A DNA stretch of 13,541 nt from an uncultured Oscillospiraceae bacterium (GCA_934643765.1 CAKUCT010000029.1:1-13541); one strand, 5' to 3'. Positions 6,770-12,858 are shown, counted from the stretch's first letter. Made by a program: numbers and translations. Notes: generated from the sequence alone by a model not told the origin.

Positions 6770-8143
6770 CTATCCGATCTCCACCCGCTTGACCGGATAC
6801 GCCGGGAGCCATTTGCCGAACTTATAGTAGATGAGAAACAGCGTAGACGCCGTCGCCCAGGTGATGGGATAGCACAGGGCAATCGTCAGATTGCTCAGGT
6901 GCGGGAAGGTCATCAAAAACAGCAGCGTCAGGCGCAAAAAGCAGATACCGAACAGCGTGAGAATCGTCGGCTTGACCGCGTTTCCAACGCCGCGCATCAA
7001 AGACGACATCACCTCCGTCGCCGAAAACAGGAAGTAGCACGGCGCAAGATAGCCGATGACCGTGCGCCCCTGCGCAATCACGACAGGGTCTGCGTTGAAC
7101 GCCCGGATGGTCAGGTCCCGCGTCAGGAAAATCAAGCCGCCGATGAGCAGCGACACGCTCAGGTGAAGCCCCATGCCGACGCGCATGGTCTCGTAGATCC
7201 GTTCTTTTTTCCGCGCGCCGTAGTTCTGCCCGGCAAAGGTCATCACCGCGATACCGATGGCGCCGGAGATCGGCCAGTAAATGCCGTCTAGCTTCCAGAA
7301 CACCGACCAGGCCGCGACTGTATCCGTGCCGAGCATGTTGATGGCCTTCTGGACAAAGAGATTCGTGATATTATAAAGAATGCTGGAAATTCCGGCGGGC
7401 AGGCCGATGATCAGCATCCGCTTGAGAAGCCAGCCGTCCGGCCGGATTTTTGCGTACTCCAGATGATAATCGCCCTCGGCGCGCCGGAGCGTCCGGATGA
7501 CGAGCAGCGCGCAGATCAGCTGAGACAGGCTCGTCGCGATTGCCGCGCCCGCAACCTCCAGCTTTAAAATAGCGACGAAGAAAAGGTCGAGAATCGTGTT
7601 GACGACCGTGCAGACAATCAGGAAATACAGCGGGCGCCTGGAGTCGCCCAGCGCGCGCAGAATGCCGCTTCCCATGTTGTAGATCATGGACGGAATCATG
7701 CCTGCAAAATACCAGATCAGATAGTCTTTGGAATACTGCATGGTGTCTTCCGGCGTGTTGAGAAACGGCAGAAGCTGCGGCGCCGCCGTCATGCCGAGCA
7801 GCATCGTCAATGCGCCAACCACTACGGCCAGAAATACCGCCGTATGGACAGATTTGCTCACCTGCTCGTGTTCGCCCGCGCCCGCGTGCTGAGAAATGAC
7901 GACGGAAGCGCCGGAGGACAGGCCGACAAAGAAGTTCACAATGAGATTGATGAGCACAATATCCGACCCGCCGACGGCCGCCAGGGCGGTTTTGCCGACA
8001 AACTGCCCCAGCACCACCGCGTCGACTGCGGAGTAAAGCTGCTGCAGAAGTGTGCCCAGCATAATCGGAAGGAAAAAAGCCAGCATCCCTTGGAGCACCG
8101 GGCCTTCGGTCATAGAGCTCTGGCGAAACAGCTGACGCTTCAT
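6770..8143 (-). CDS. MATE family multidrug/cation antiporter
   Basis: This is a 12-helix inner-membrane exporter of the MATE family, normally driven by Na+ or H+ gradients and exporting organic cations or other drugs. The 457-residue length is typical. Near the N terminus is MTEGPVLQGMLAFFLPIMLG, then LYSAVDAVVLGQFVG, then an internal half-repeat beginning near IGLPAGISSILYNITN; both halves have the family's Pro/Gly pattern. GDSRRPLYFLIVCTVVN and NYGARKKERIYETMRVG are also MATE-typical. The ATG at 8143 is preferred over the upstream in-frame TTG because AGGAG sits 7 nt before it. It is monocistronic, with its own promoter and a 60-nt leader. Substrate is unknown; the sequence places it in the NorM/MepA/DinF superfamily without finer resolution. 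Confidence 0.93.
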   Translation of the reverse strand: MKRQLFRQSSMTEGPVLQGMLAFFLPIMLGTLLQQLYSAVDAVVLGQFVGKTALAAVGGSDIVLINLIVNFFVGLSSGASVVISQHAGAGEHEQVSKSVHTAVFLAVVVGALTMLLGMTAAPQLLPFLNTPEDTMQYSKDYLIWYFAGMIPSMIYNMGSGILRALGDSRRPLYFLIVCTVVNTILDLFFVAILKLEVAGAAIATSLSQLICALLVIRTLRRAEGDYHLEYAKIRPDGWLLKRMLIIGLPAGISSILYNITNLFVQKAINMLGTDTVAAWSVFWKLDGIYWPISGAIGIAVMTFAGQNYGARKKERIYETMRVGMGLHLSVSLLIGGLIFLTRDLTIRAFNADPVVIAQGRTVIGYLAPCYFLFSATEVMSSLMRGVGNAVKPTILTLFGICFLRLTLLFLMTFPHLSNLTIALCYPITWATASTLFLIYYKFGKWLPAYPVKRVEIG

Positions 8144-8204
8144 CAAAATTCTCCTTTCAAATTCCGTCTGAAACCTGCATCACTGCAGGTGGGTCGTAGA
8201 TACT

Positions 8205-8232
8205 ACTATATCGGTTTTTTCCGCTTTTTCAA
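8205..8232 (-). promoter_or_regulatory. promoter and leader hairpin for the MATE gene
   Basis: On the minus strand TTGAAA (8227-8232), a 16-bp spacer and TATAGT (8205-8210) form a sound promoter. The leader then carries the hairpin CCTGCA-GTGA-TGCAGG (8174-8189) before the ribosome site. The hairpin could influence expression, but no T-tract follows it. Confidence 0.6.
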
Positions 8233-8298
8233 GGGGGCTTTAAAAATATTCTTTGCCGCAGAAGGCGGAATTTTTTCCCTTTTGGCGCAAAAAAAATC

Positions 8299-8327
8299 TT
8301 GATGCGCCGCCCCCTTCCCCCTATAAT
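8299..8327 (+). promoter_or_regulatory. sigma-A promoter for the TPP riboswitch and thiT
   Basis: TTGATG (8299-8304), a 17-bp spacer and a perfect TATAAT (8322-8327) precede the aptamer by about 20 bp. The 5' end of the RNA would lie near 8334. Confidence 0.75.
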
Positions 8328-8347
8328 AAGGACGAACCGCATACAAT

Positions 8348-8441
8348 CGAACACAGGGGCGCTGGGAAACCGGCTGAGATTGCGCGTTGCGCTTGTCCCT
8401 TTCACCTGATCCGGGTAATGCCGGCGTAGGAAGCTGCTTCG
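8348..8441 (+). promoter_or_regulatory. TPP riboswitch (THI element)
   Basis: The aptamer has GGGGCGC, the invariant CTGAGA (8374-8379), ACCTGATC (8404-8411) and GGGTAATGCCGGCGTAGG. Stem P1 is visible as CGAA plus CAG (8348-8356) pairing with CTG plus TTCG (8434-8441). Thiamine diphosphate binding should lower expression of the thiamine transporter downstream. Confidence 0.97.
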
Positions 8442-8450
8442 TACAAACTG

Positions 8451-8494
8451 CCGCTCTACACCATACTCCGGTTGTAGGCGGTATCTTTTGTTTT
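8451..8494 (+). terminator. TPP riboswitch terminator
   Basis: CCGCTCTACA (8451-8460) pairs with TGTAGGCGG (8473-8481) with one bulged base, followed by TATCTTTTGTTTT. It lies between aptamer and thiT, in the position of a transcriptional expression platform. Confidence 0.8.
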
Positions 8495-8510
8495 ATGAGG
8501 TGTTTTTTCC

Positions 8511-9071
8511 ATGACGAAAAGCAAAATGACGCTTCGCTGCCTGTGTGAAGGCGCGATCATGCTGGCCCTGGCGCAGGTGCTGGGCTATCTCAAGCTCTGG
8601 ACGCTGCCGAACGGCGGCTCGGTGACGCTCTCGATGCTGCCGATTTTCCTGTTCTGCATTCGCTGGGGCTTTGGCCCGGGCCTGCTCGTGTCGTTCGCGT
8701 TCGGCCTGCTGCAGCTGTTCCTGGACGTCGCGTATTCGGCAGGCTGGCAGTCGATCATCGGCGACTATCTGCTGGCGTTCGCCGCGATGGGCTTTGCGGG
8801 TCTGTTCAAGGGCAAGAAGAACGGCTTCTATTGGGGCGCGCTGCTCGGCACGTTCCTGCGCTTCCTGGTTCACTATGTGACGGGCGCAACGCTCTGGGCC
8901 GAGTATATGCCCGATGAGTTCTTCGGCATGACGATGACCTCTCCGTGGATCTACTCCGCACTGTATAACGGCAGCTTCCTGCTGCTGAGCCTGATTCTGA
9001 TGCTGGTTGTTGTTGCAATTCTGCAGAAGCCGCTGGGCAAATACCTGCGCGGCGAAGACCTCAAGAAATAA
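8511..9071 (+). CDS. thiT: thiamine ECF transporter S component ThiT
   Basis: This membrane protein binds thiamine with high affinity and hands it to the shared ECF module. The 186-residue product has about six hydrophobic spans. It contains the family motif LPNGGSVTLSMLP (residues 32-44), RWGFGPGLLVSF, LDVAYSAGW, GDYLLAF and HYVTGATLWAEYMP (121-134), which carry the conserved aromatic and His residues of the thiamine pocket. The TPP riboswitch upstream confirms the role. The ATG at 8511 follows ATGAGGTG as ribosome site with a longish gap of T-rich sequence. It is monocistronic and ends 1 nt before an A6/T6 hairpin. ECF energising genes are not in the window. Confidence 0.96.
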   Translation: MTKSKMTLRCLCEGAIMLALAQVLGYLKLWTLPNGGSVTLSMLPIFLFCIRWGFGPGLLVSFAFGLLQLFLDVAYSAGWQSIIGDYLLAFAAMGFAGLFKGKKNGFYWGALLGTFLRFLVHYVTGATLWAEYMPDEFFGMTMTSPWIYSALYNGSFLLLSLILMLVVVAILQKPLGKYLRGEDLKK

Positions 9072-9072
9072 C

Positions 9073-9098
9073 GTCAAAAAAGCACTCGCTTTTTTGAC
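9073..9098. repeat. A6/T6 hairpin at the thiT/rsmG convergent junction
   Basis: GTCAAAAAAGC, loop ACTC and GCTTTTTTGAC form a perfect 11-bp stem beginning 1 nt after the thiT stop. It shares the layout G-N-C-A6-GC-N4-GC-T6-G-N-C with 1066-1091 and 12664-12689. It reads the same on both strands and may act as a bidirectional transcription end. Confidence 0.75.
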
Positions 9099-9103
9099 AG
9101 TTT

Positions 9104-9135
9104 AAGCGCCCCGAACCGTAAGGTTCGGGGCGCTT
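9104..9135. terminator. strong GC-rich hairpin between thiT and rsmG
   Basis: A perfect 14-bp stem AAGCGCCCCGAACC/GGTTCGGGGCGCTT with a 4-base loop GTAA sits 4 nt from the rsmG stop. No long T-tract follows on either strand, so with the adjacent A6/T6 hairpin it probably forms a shared termination/3'-end stabilising unit for both converging genes. Confidence 0.65.
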
Positions 9136-9139
9136 CATG

Positions 9140-9832
9140 TTATAAGGGTGTCTTTTTGATTTTCGCAAAAGCGCGCGGATATCCGGCCGGCGCCGGCTTT
9201 TCCTTGCGGATGACGACCGCACGGTGTACCGCGCCCGCTACCTCGTATTCATATACCCGCTCGACCTTCCCGCCAAGCAGGCGGATGCCGCGCGATGCCT
9301 CGTCCAGCTCAACGTCCGCCAGCTGGCCCTTCATGGCAAGAAACGCGCCGCCGGTCTTCACATACGGAAGGCAGAGCTCGGCGAGAATATTGAGCCGGGC
9401 CACGGCCCTGGAGACCGCCAGATCAAACTGCTCCCGGCAGGACGAAACATATTTTTCTGCCCGCGCCGTCACAACGTTTGCCTCTACGCCCAGTTCCGGC
9501 AGAACTTCCCGCAGCCACTGCATCCGCTTGCCGAGCGAGTCCAGAAGCGTCAGATCCATCGACGGCTCCGCAATTTTCAGCGGCACGCCCGGAAAGCCCG
9601 CGCCGCAGCCGATGTCCACCACGCGCTTGTTTTTGAAATCCGCCGCGTTCAGAAGCGCCAGGCAGTCATAAAAGTGGAGCTCGGCTACCTTCTCCGGCTC
9701 TGTGATGGCCGTGAGGTTCATCACCTGATTTTTTGCAATCAGCGCGCTGCCGAAGCGGCAAAGCGTATCGAGTTGCGCCTCGCTCAACTCCAGATTCAGT
9801 TTTGGAAGCAGCGTCTGCAGGGTCTTTTTCAT
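9140..9832 (-). CDS. rsmG: 16S rRNA (guanine-N7)-methyltransferase RsmG
   Basis: RsmG (formerly GidB) methylates N7 of a conserved guanine in the 530 loop of 16S rRNA using S-adenosylmethionine. The 230-residue protein has NQVMNLTAI (35-43), the SAM-binding motif VVDIGCGAGFPGVPL (71-85), LLDSLGKRMQWL and the SRAVA segment, all standard for the family. It begins 3 nt after the degV stop; its ribosome site GAAAGG lies over the end of degV, so translation is probably coupled. It is the last gene of a tadA-degV-rsmG operon. In many genomes rsmG sits beside mnmG; here it is about 3.4 kb away on the opposite strand. Confidence 0.96.
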   Translation of the reverse strand: MKKTLQTLLPKLNLELSEAQLDTLCRFGSALIAKNQVMNLTAITEPEKVAELHFYDCLALLNAADFKNKRVVDIGCGAGFPGVPLKIAEPSMDLTLLDSLGKRMQWLREVLPELGVEANVVTARAEKYVSSCREQFDLAVSRAVARLNILAELCLPYVKTGGAFLAMKGQLADVELDEASRGIRLLGGKVERVYEYEVAGAVHRAVVIRKEKPAPAGYPRAFAKIKKTPL

Positions 9833-9835
9833 ATG

Positions 9836-10681
9836 TTACCTTTCGTGAATAAAGAGCACGCCGATGGTGCCGGGACCGCAGTGGCTGGAAACCGTGCAGC
9901 CGGCGCGCGTGACGCAGATCTCTTCAAAGTTCTGATATTCCCGGACGGCCTTCTTTGCCGTCTCAATGATGTTCTCCGGTACGCCGGAGTGCGTGATAAA
10001 TACGCGGCGCAGATCGAGATTGTTCTGGCCGTTCAGACGGTCGGCAATATACGCCCGGACGCAGCTTTCAAACGTGCCGCGGTATTTTTTGCACACGCCC
10101 ATTTTGCCGTCTTTGACCTCGATGGCCGGGCGGAGCTTTAAAAGATTGGCTCCCAGAACGGCAACGGATGAGCATCTGCCGCCTTTTTTCATATAGTCGA
10201 GCCGGCTGAGAATAAAGCTTGCGTCCACGCGCCCCGTCAGTTCCTGCAGATGCGCAGCAATCGCCTTCGGCTCCATGCCCTCGCGCGCGCAGCGCGCAGC
10301 CTCCAGAACGACAAGGCCATGGCCTGTGGAAAGATTTCTGGAATCGACCACATAGACATTCGGATATTCCGCGGCCGCCAGGCAGGCGTTCTGATAGCAG
10401 CAGGAAAATTCCTGCGAGATGCAGATATGGATCACAAAATCGTATTTTCTGGAAAGCGCGGAAAACGTCTGCACATAGTCAGCCAGGTTCACTGCCGACG
10501 TCGTCGCCAGATCGCCGCCGTCTGCCACATGTGCGTAAATATCGTCCGGGAAGATATCCACGCCGTCGCGCAGCGTCCGCTCTCCCAGCTGCACATACAG
10601 CGGAAGCAGGGTAATGCCGTATCGCTCCAGCTGCTCGGGGCTTAGATCGCAGGTGGAATCGGATGTAATTTTAAAGTTCAA
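9836..10681 (-). CDS. DegV family (FakB-like) fatty-acid-binding protein
   Basis: DegV proteins bind a fatty acid; some (FakB) present it to the FakA kinase for phospholipid synthesis. The protein starts with the family opening FKITSDSTCDL. It continues with LYVQ, the TSAVN segment, YVVDSRNLSTGHGL, LDYMKKGGR, KLRPAIEVKDGK and a C-terminal SHCGPGTIG motif. I place the start at the TTG at 10681, giving 281 residues, because GAGGTG then lies 6 nt upstream and the N terminus matches the family. The GTG at 10690 has no room for a ribosome site. The gene overlaps tadA by 11 nt. No fakA-like kinase is seen nearby, so the FakB role is inference. Confidence 0.92.
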   Translation of the reverse strand: MNFKITSDSTCDLSPEQLERYGITLLPLYVQLGERTLRDGVDIFPDDIYAHVADGGDLATTSAVNLADYVQTFSALSRKYDFVIHICISQEFSCCYQNACLAAAEYPNVYVVDSRNLSTGHGLVVLEAARCAREGMEPKAIAAHLQELTGRVDASFILSRLDYMKKGGRCSSVAVLGANLLKLRPAIEVKDGKMGVCKKYRGTFESCVRAYIADRLNGQNNLDLRRVFITHSGVPENIIETAKKAVREYQNFEEICVTRAGCTVSSHCGPGTIGVLFIHER

Positions 10682-11165
10682 AGTCCTCACCTCTCGTTGA
10701 TTCGCGTTGTTTCTTTCTTGCGCGAAGCGAGCGGAAAAAGGTCTGCAAAAGCGTCCGGCATTCCGGTTCCAGAACGCCGACTGTTACCGAGGGCTGAAAG
10801 CACCCTGGCAGACACAGAAGATTGACAAGCGAGCCGCCTGCACCGGATTTGCTGTCCTGCGCGCCATAGACCACGCGCGGAATCTGCGCGCCGACAATGG
10901 CGCCCGCGCACATACAGCACGGCTCAAGCGTCACATAGAGCGTACACTGCCACAGCCGCCAGCCGCCAAGCGTCCGGCATGCCTCGCCAATGGCCTCTAT
11001 TTCCGCATGCGCCAGGGCAGACTTTCCCTTCTCCCGGCGGTTCCGGCCCCGGCCGACAATCCGGCCGTCTTCCATCGCAATCACGCAGCCAACCGGTACC
11101 TCGCCGTCTTGCGCCGCCTCTTCGGCAAGCGCCAGCGCCTGGCGCATCATGGCCACGTCATCCAT
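10671..11165 (-). CDS. tadA: tRNA(adenine-34) deaminase TadA
   Basis: TadA converts adenosine-34 of tRNA-Arg to inosine, allowing decoding of several Arg codons. The 164-residue protein has the zinc deaminase motifs HAE at 53-55 and PCCMC at 82-86 (zinc ligands His53, Cys83, Cys86; proton donor Glu55). EVPVGCVI and YVTLEP are also family-typical. The ATG at 11165 has AAGGAG about 11 nt upstream and starts with the usual MMRQALALAEEA helix. A longer open frame adds 29 residues without similarity, and its starts lack proper ribosome sites. The C-terminal tail is basic (RARKKQRESTR). It is first in the operon with degV and rsmG. Confidence 0.95.
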   Translation of the reverse strand: MDDVAMMRQALALAEEAAQDGEVPVGCVIAMEDGRIVGRGRNRREKGKSALAHAEIEAIGEACRTLGGWRLWQCTLYVTLEPCCMCAGAIVGAQIPRVVYGAQDSKSGAGGSLVNLLCLPGCFQPSVTVGVLEPECRTLLQTFFRSLRARKKQRESTRGEDFEL

Positions 11166-11291
11166 GCGGTTTTCTTCTCCTTGTCTGTCCGGCCGTCTTG
11201 CAAGTGTCATCCCTCCGGCAAACTCTGCCGGGAGCAAGCAAAACAACCGCAAAAATCAGCAGCTGCACACACCTTTTTCAGCTGTAGACCC

Positions 11292-11320
11292 ATCATACAT
11301 GAAACTGCCCCGTTCGTCAA
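11292..11320 (-). promoter_or_regulatory. sigma-A promoter for tadA-degV-rsmG
   Basis: On the minus strand TTGACG (11315-11320), a 17-bp spacer and TATGAT (11292-11297) make one of the best promoters in the window. Transcription should start near 11285, giving a leader of about 120 nt. The leader contains a CGGCA/TGCCG hairpin and two CAGCTG copies. It begins only a few bases after the XRE gene ends. Confidence 0.75.
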
Positions 11321-11336
11321 CTGCCATCGTGCCGCT

Positions 11337-11684
11337 TCATCCGACAAGCGCCGCAAACAGCAGCGCCAGATCTTCCGGCGCGAGCGGGCGCTCTTCGCCC
11401 GAGCCGTCCACCAGACGGAGATTTCCGCCCAGCGCGCGCGAAACACGCGCGTAGCACGCCTGCAGATTTTCAAGATCACAGGGCTCAACCGCCTCTCCCG
11501 TCAGCAAATAATCCGTGCTGACATGGAACATCTGCGCCAGCGCGACAAGGATCTGGCACGGGGGCTCTCGCCGCCCCTGCTCATACATACCGACGGCGCT
11601 GGCGCTGATTTGCAGCGCGTGGGCCAGCTCCTGCTGGCTGATTCCGCGGCTTTTGCGCAGCATGGCAATTCTTGCTCCTAGCAT
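11337..11684 (-). CDS. XRE-family helix-turn-helix regulator
   Basis: This is a 115-residue probable repressor. Residues 4-60 are a Cro/CI-type HTH: ARIAMLRKSRGISQQELA, then ISASAVGMYEQGRREP as turn and recognition helix, then ILVALAQMFHVSTDYLLTG. The remaining 55 residues are short and acidic, without a recognised domain; there is no peptidase or ligand domain of the LexA/CI kind. A GAAGGA ribosome site lies 7 nt before the ATG. It is divergent from a three-gene plus-strand cassette whose promoter contains an inverted repeat, so control of that promoter is the likely role. The target is inference. Confidence 0.9.
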   Translation of the reverse strand: MLGARIAMLRKSRGISQQELAHALQISASAVGMYEQGRREPPCQILVALAQMFHVSTDYLLTGEAVEPCDLENLQACYARVSRALGGNLRLVDGSGEERPLAPEDLALLFAALVG

Positions 11685-11721
11685 CGTTCGTTCCTTCTTT
11701 CCGTTTTTTGTAAGTTTGTAC

Positions 11722-11750
11722 TTGACATCACACGAAACGTGTAGTACACT
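11722..11750 (+). promoter_or_regulatory. promoter with operator-like inverted repeat, small-gene cassette
   Basis: A perfect TTGACA (11722-11727), a 17-bp spacer and TACACT (11745-11750) point to the right. Within the spacer ACACG-AAA-CGTGT (11730-11742) is a perfect inverted repeat, positioned where a bound repressor would block RNA polymerase. The divergent XRE gene is the obvious candidate. Transcription would start near 11757. Confidence 0.72.
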
Positions 11751-11766
11751 TTAATTGGAAATAAAT

Positions 11767-11796
11767 GGTAATCCTAGCCGTCCGGCCGGGATTGCC
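11767..11796 (+). promoter_or_regulatory. leader hairpin before the zinc-ribbon gene
   Basis: GGTAATCC pairs with GGATTGCC (one G-U pair) around a GC-rich loop, in the roughly 60-nt leader of the cassette mRNA. It ends 5 nt before the GAAGGGAG ribosome site, so it could modulate translation. No T-tract follows, so it is not a terminator. Confidence 0.4.
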
Positions 11797-11817
11797 ATCA
11801 GAAGGGAGAGAGACGCT

Positions 11818-12024
11818 ACGAACAAACGCTTGTACCGCAATGCCGACCATCAGCAATCACCGGTCTTCGCCGTGTGTGGCTGGTGCGGCGGAGAAGTGTA
11901 TCTGGGACAGAGGTATTATGAGATAGACAGCCAGACAATCTGCCCGGATTGCCTGCCGCTTTTTGCGCGGGCCTATTTTCTTCCCGGCCTGCGCGTAGCC
12001 ATGCTGCCGGGCGCGCTGCCATGA
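11818..12024 (+). CDS. small two-CxxC zinc-ribbon protein, unknown function
   Basis: I do not recognise a named family. The product of about 64-68 residues has CGWC and CPDC separated by about 19 residues, a zinc-ribbon layout. The intervening text GGEVYLGQRYYEI and the following LPLFARAYF look like a compact treble-clef or rubredoxin-like knuckle. The frame is open from 11755, but the TTG there falls at the predicted transcript start. The best ribosome site, GAAGGGAG (11801-11808), is 9 nt before an in-frame ACG at 11818. The next standard start is a TTG at 11830 with no ribosome site at proper distance, so the start is uncertain. The stop overlaps the next gene's start (ATGA). It is the first of three coupled genes behind an XRE-type promoter. 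Confidence 0.75.
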   Translation, partial: TNKRLYRNADHQQSPVFAVCGWCGGEVYLGQRYYEIDSQTICPDCLPLFARAYFLPGLRVAMLPGALP

Positions 12025-12254
12025 CGCTGCTGGAGCTCTCCGGGCAATACCGGCAAGCTGCGCAGCTGCTGCGAGGGCGGCTTTCCGCACTGCGCCAGCG
12101 AAGAAAAACGGCGCAGGACGCGCAGGAATGCTTCTGGCTCGACCGGCGCATTCACACGCTGACCGAAATGCTGCGCCAGACCAACGAATTGACCGAGCTT
12201 ACTGCACATTACTATGAAAGGGGGTACTATCGCAATGAAAGCTATCGACTATGA
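12021..12254 (+). CDS. small helical (probably coiled-coil) protein, unknown function
   Basis: This 77-residue product begins MTLLELSGQYRQAAQLLRGR and is rich in Leu, Arg, Gln and Glu with heptad-like spacing through about residue 55 (RRIHTLTEMLRQTNELTEL). It ends with HYYERGYYRNESYRL. It looks like two helices with an aromatic, basic tail and has no membrane span or metal motif. I choose the ATG in the ATGA overlap with the preceding gene; an upstream in-frame start would lie wholly inside that gene. It overlaps the next gene by 20 nt. The tight coupling suggests the three products act together, for example as one regulatory complex, but that is inference. Confidence 0.8.
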   Translation: MTLLELSGQYRQAAQLLRGRLSALRQRRKTAQDAQECFWLDRRIHTLTEMLRQTNELTELTAHYYERGYYRNESYRL

Positions 12255-12477
12255 GGGCTATCAGGGGCCGCGGCTGCCGCGCCGGCTGCAGCTGCAGCGT
12301 GTGCACCGGGTCATTGAGGCGGAGCTTACCGAAAAACAGCGCCGCGCCGTGCTGGGGTATTATGTCGATCAGAAAAATATTCCGCAGCTTGCGCGCGAGT
12401 TCGGCGTCAATAAGTCCACCATCTGCCGCACCATCCAGCGCGCCGAGCGCCGCCTGCAGCGCTGTCTGAAATACTAG
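12235..12477 (+). CDS. sigma-70 region-4-like helix-turn-helix protein
   Basis: This 80-residue protein has a C-terminal HTH resembling sigma factor region 4: LTEKQRRAVLGYYVDQ, then IPQLAREFGVNKSTICRTIQ, then a final basic helix RAERRLQRCL. Region 2 of a sigma factor is missing, so it is not a complete sigma factor. It is closer to stand-alone sigma-4-like regulators (YlxM or phage/ICE types). The ATG at 12235 is supported by AAAGGGGG 10 nt upstream, inside the preceding gene. It is last in the cassette. Target DNA is unknown; Tn916-type elements also pair an XRE regulator with a small sigma-like gene, but no integrase or transfer gene is present here. Confidence 0.88.
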   Translation: MKAIDYEGYQGPRLPRRLQLQRVHRVIEAELTEKQRRAVLGYYVDQKNIPQLAREFGVNKSTICRTIQRAERRLQRCLKY

Positions 12478-12503
12478 AAAACTCCATATTGCTTGATATT
12501 GCT

Positions 12504-12512
12504 TGGTATAAT
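12504..12512 (+). promoter_or_regulatory. extended -10 promoter candidate after a 10-bp tandem repeat
   Basis: TGGTATAAT (12504-12512) is a perfect extended -10 box, but no good -35 box lies upstream. It directly follows two tandem copies of ATATTGCTTG (12486-12505). Transcription would run into the hairpin cluster from about 12519. Confidence 0.4.
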
Positions 12513-12558
12513 AGCCTCGCAGAGTTCGCGGCGCGCACGCCAGAATAAAGTGTAAATC

Positions 12559-12807
12559 ATTTTTTGCCGCGACCTGCGCGTGGCAAAAAATACTGCTCGC
12601 GGAGAGAGTGTGTTTTTGCTGGCAAGGCCAGTAAAAACGCGCGGCGCGAAGAGCATCTCCTTTGGCAAAAAAGCAACTGCTTTTTTGCCAGTCTCAAAAA
12701 GATTCCCCTGACCGAATACAGACAGTCAGGGGTATGGGTTGTGGGATTGACGATGCAGGGCACCGTCAGGGATATGAAGTGCGCTCGCATTGGATAAGCT
12801 GTGCCCT
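12559..12807. repeat. second hairpin-rich intergenic region
   Basis: Four strong hairpins follow each other. They are ATTTTTTGCC/GGCAAAAAAT (12559-12591); GTTTTTGCTGGC with GCCAGTAAAAAC (12612-12638, 12 pairs including one G-U, 3-nt loop); the perfect A6/T6 stem TGGCAAAAAAGC/GCTTTTTTGCCA (12663-12690); and CCCCTGAC/GTCAGGGG (12705-12732). Weaker pairs follow: TGACG/CGTCA and AGGGCAC/GTGCCCT (12757-12807). I see no believable protein gene in 12478-12858. It separates the sigma-4-like gene from a converging small gene, so part of it probably ends both transcripts, though that does not explain four or more hairpins. Confidence 0.65.
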
Positions 12808-12858
12808 CATTGTAGCAAGGCAGACGCCGAAAGTCCGTCGAAAGCGGTCGAGGGTAAA

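Noticed and set aside
9224..10141. 305-codon plus-strand open frame over rsmG and degV
   Set aside because: Antisense to two well-supported genes, with no ribosome site or domain.
10707..11681. 324-codon plus-strand open frame over tadA and the XRE gene
   Set aside because: It is antisense to two recognised genes and crosses their promoter; shadow of codon bias.
11337..12477. Classic toxin-antitoxin module
   Set aside because: The XRE gene is divergent rather than paired with a toxin gene, and none of the three small products resembles a RelE, HipA, MazF or similar toxin.
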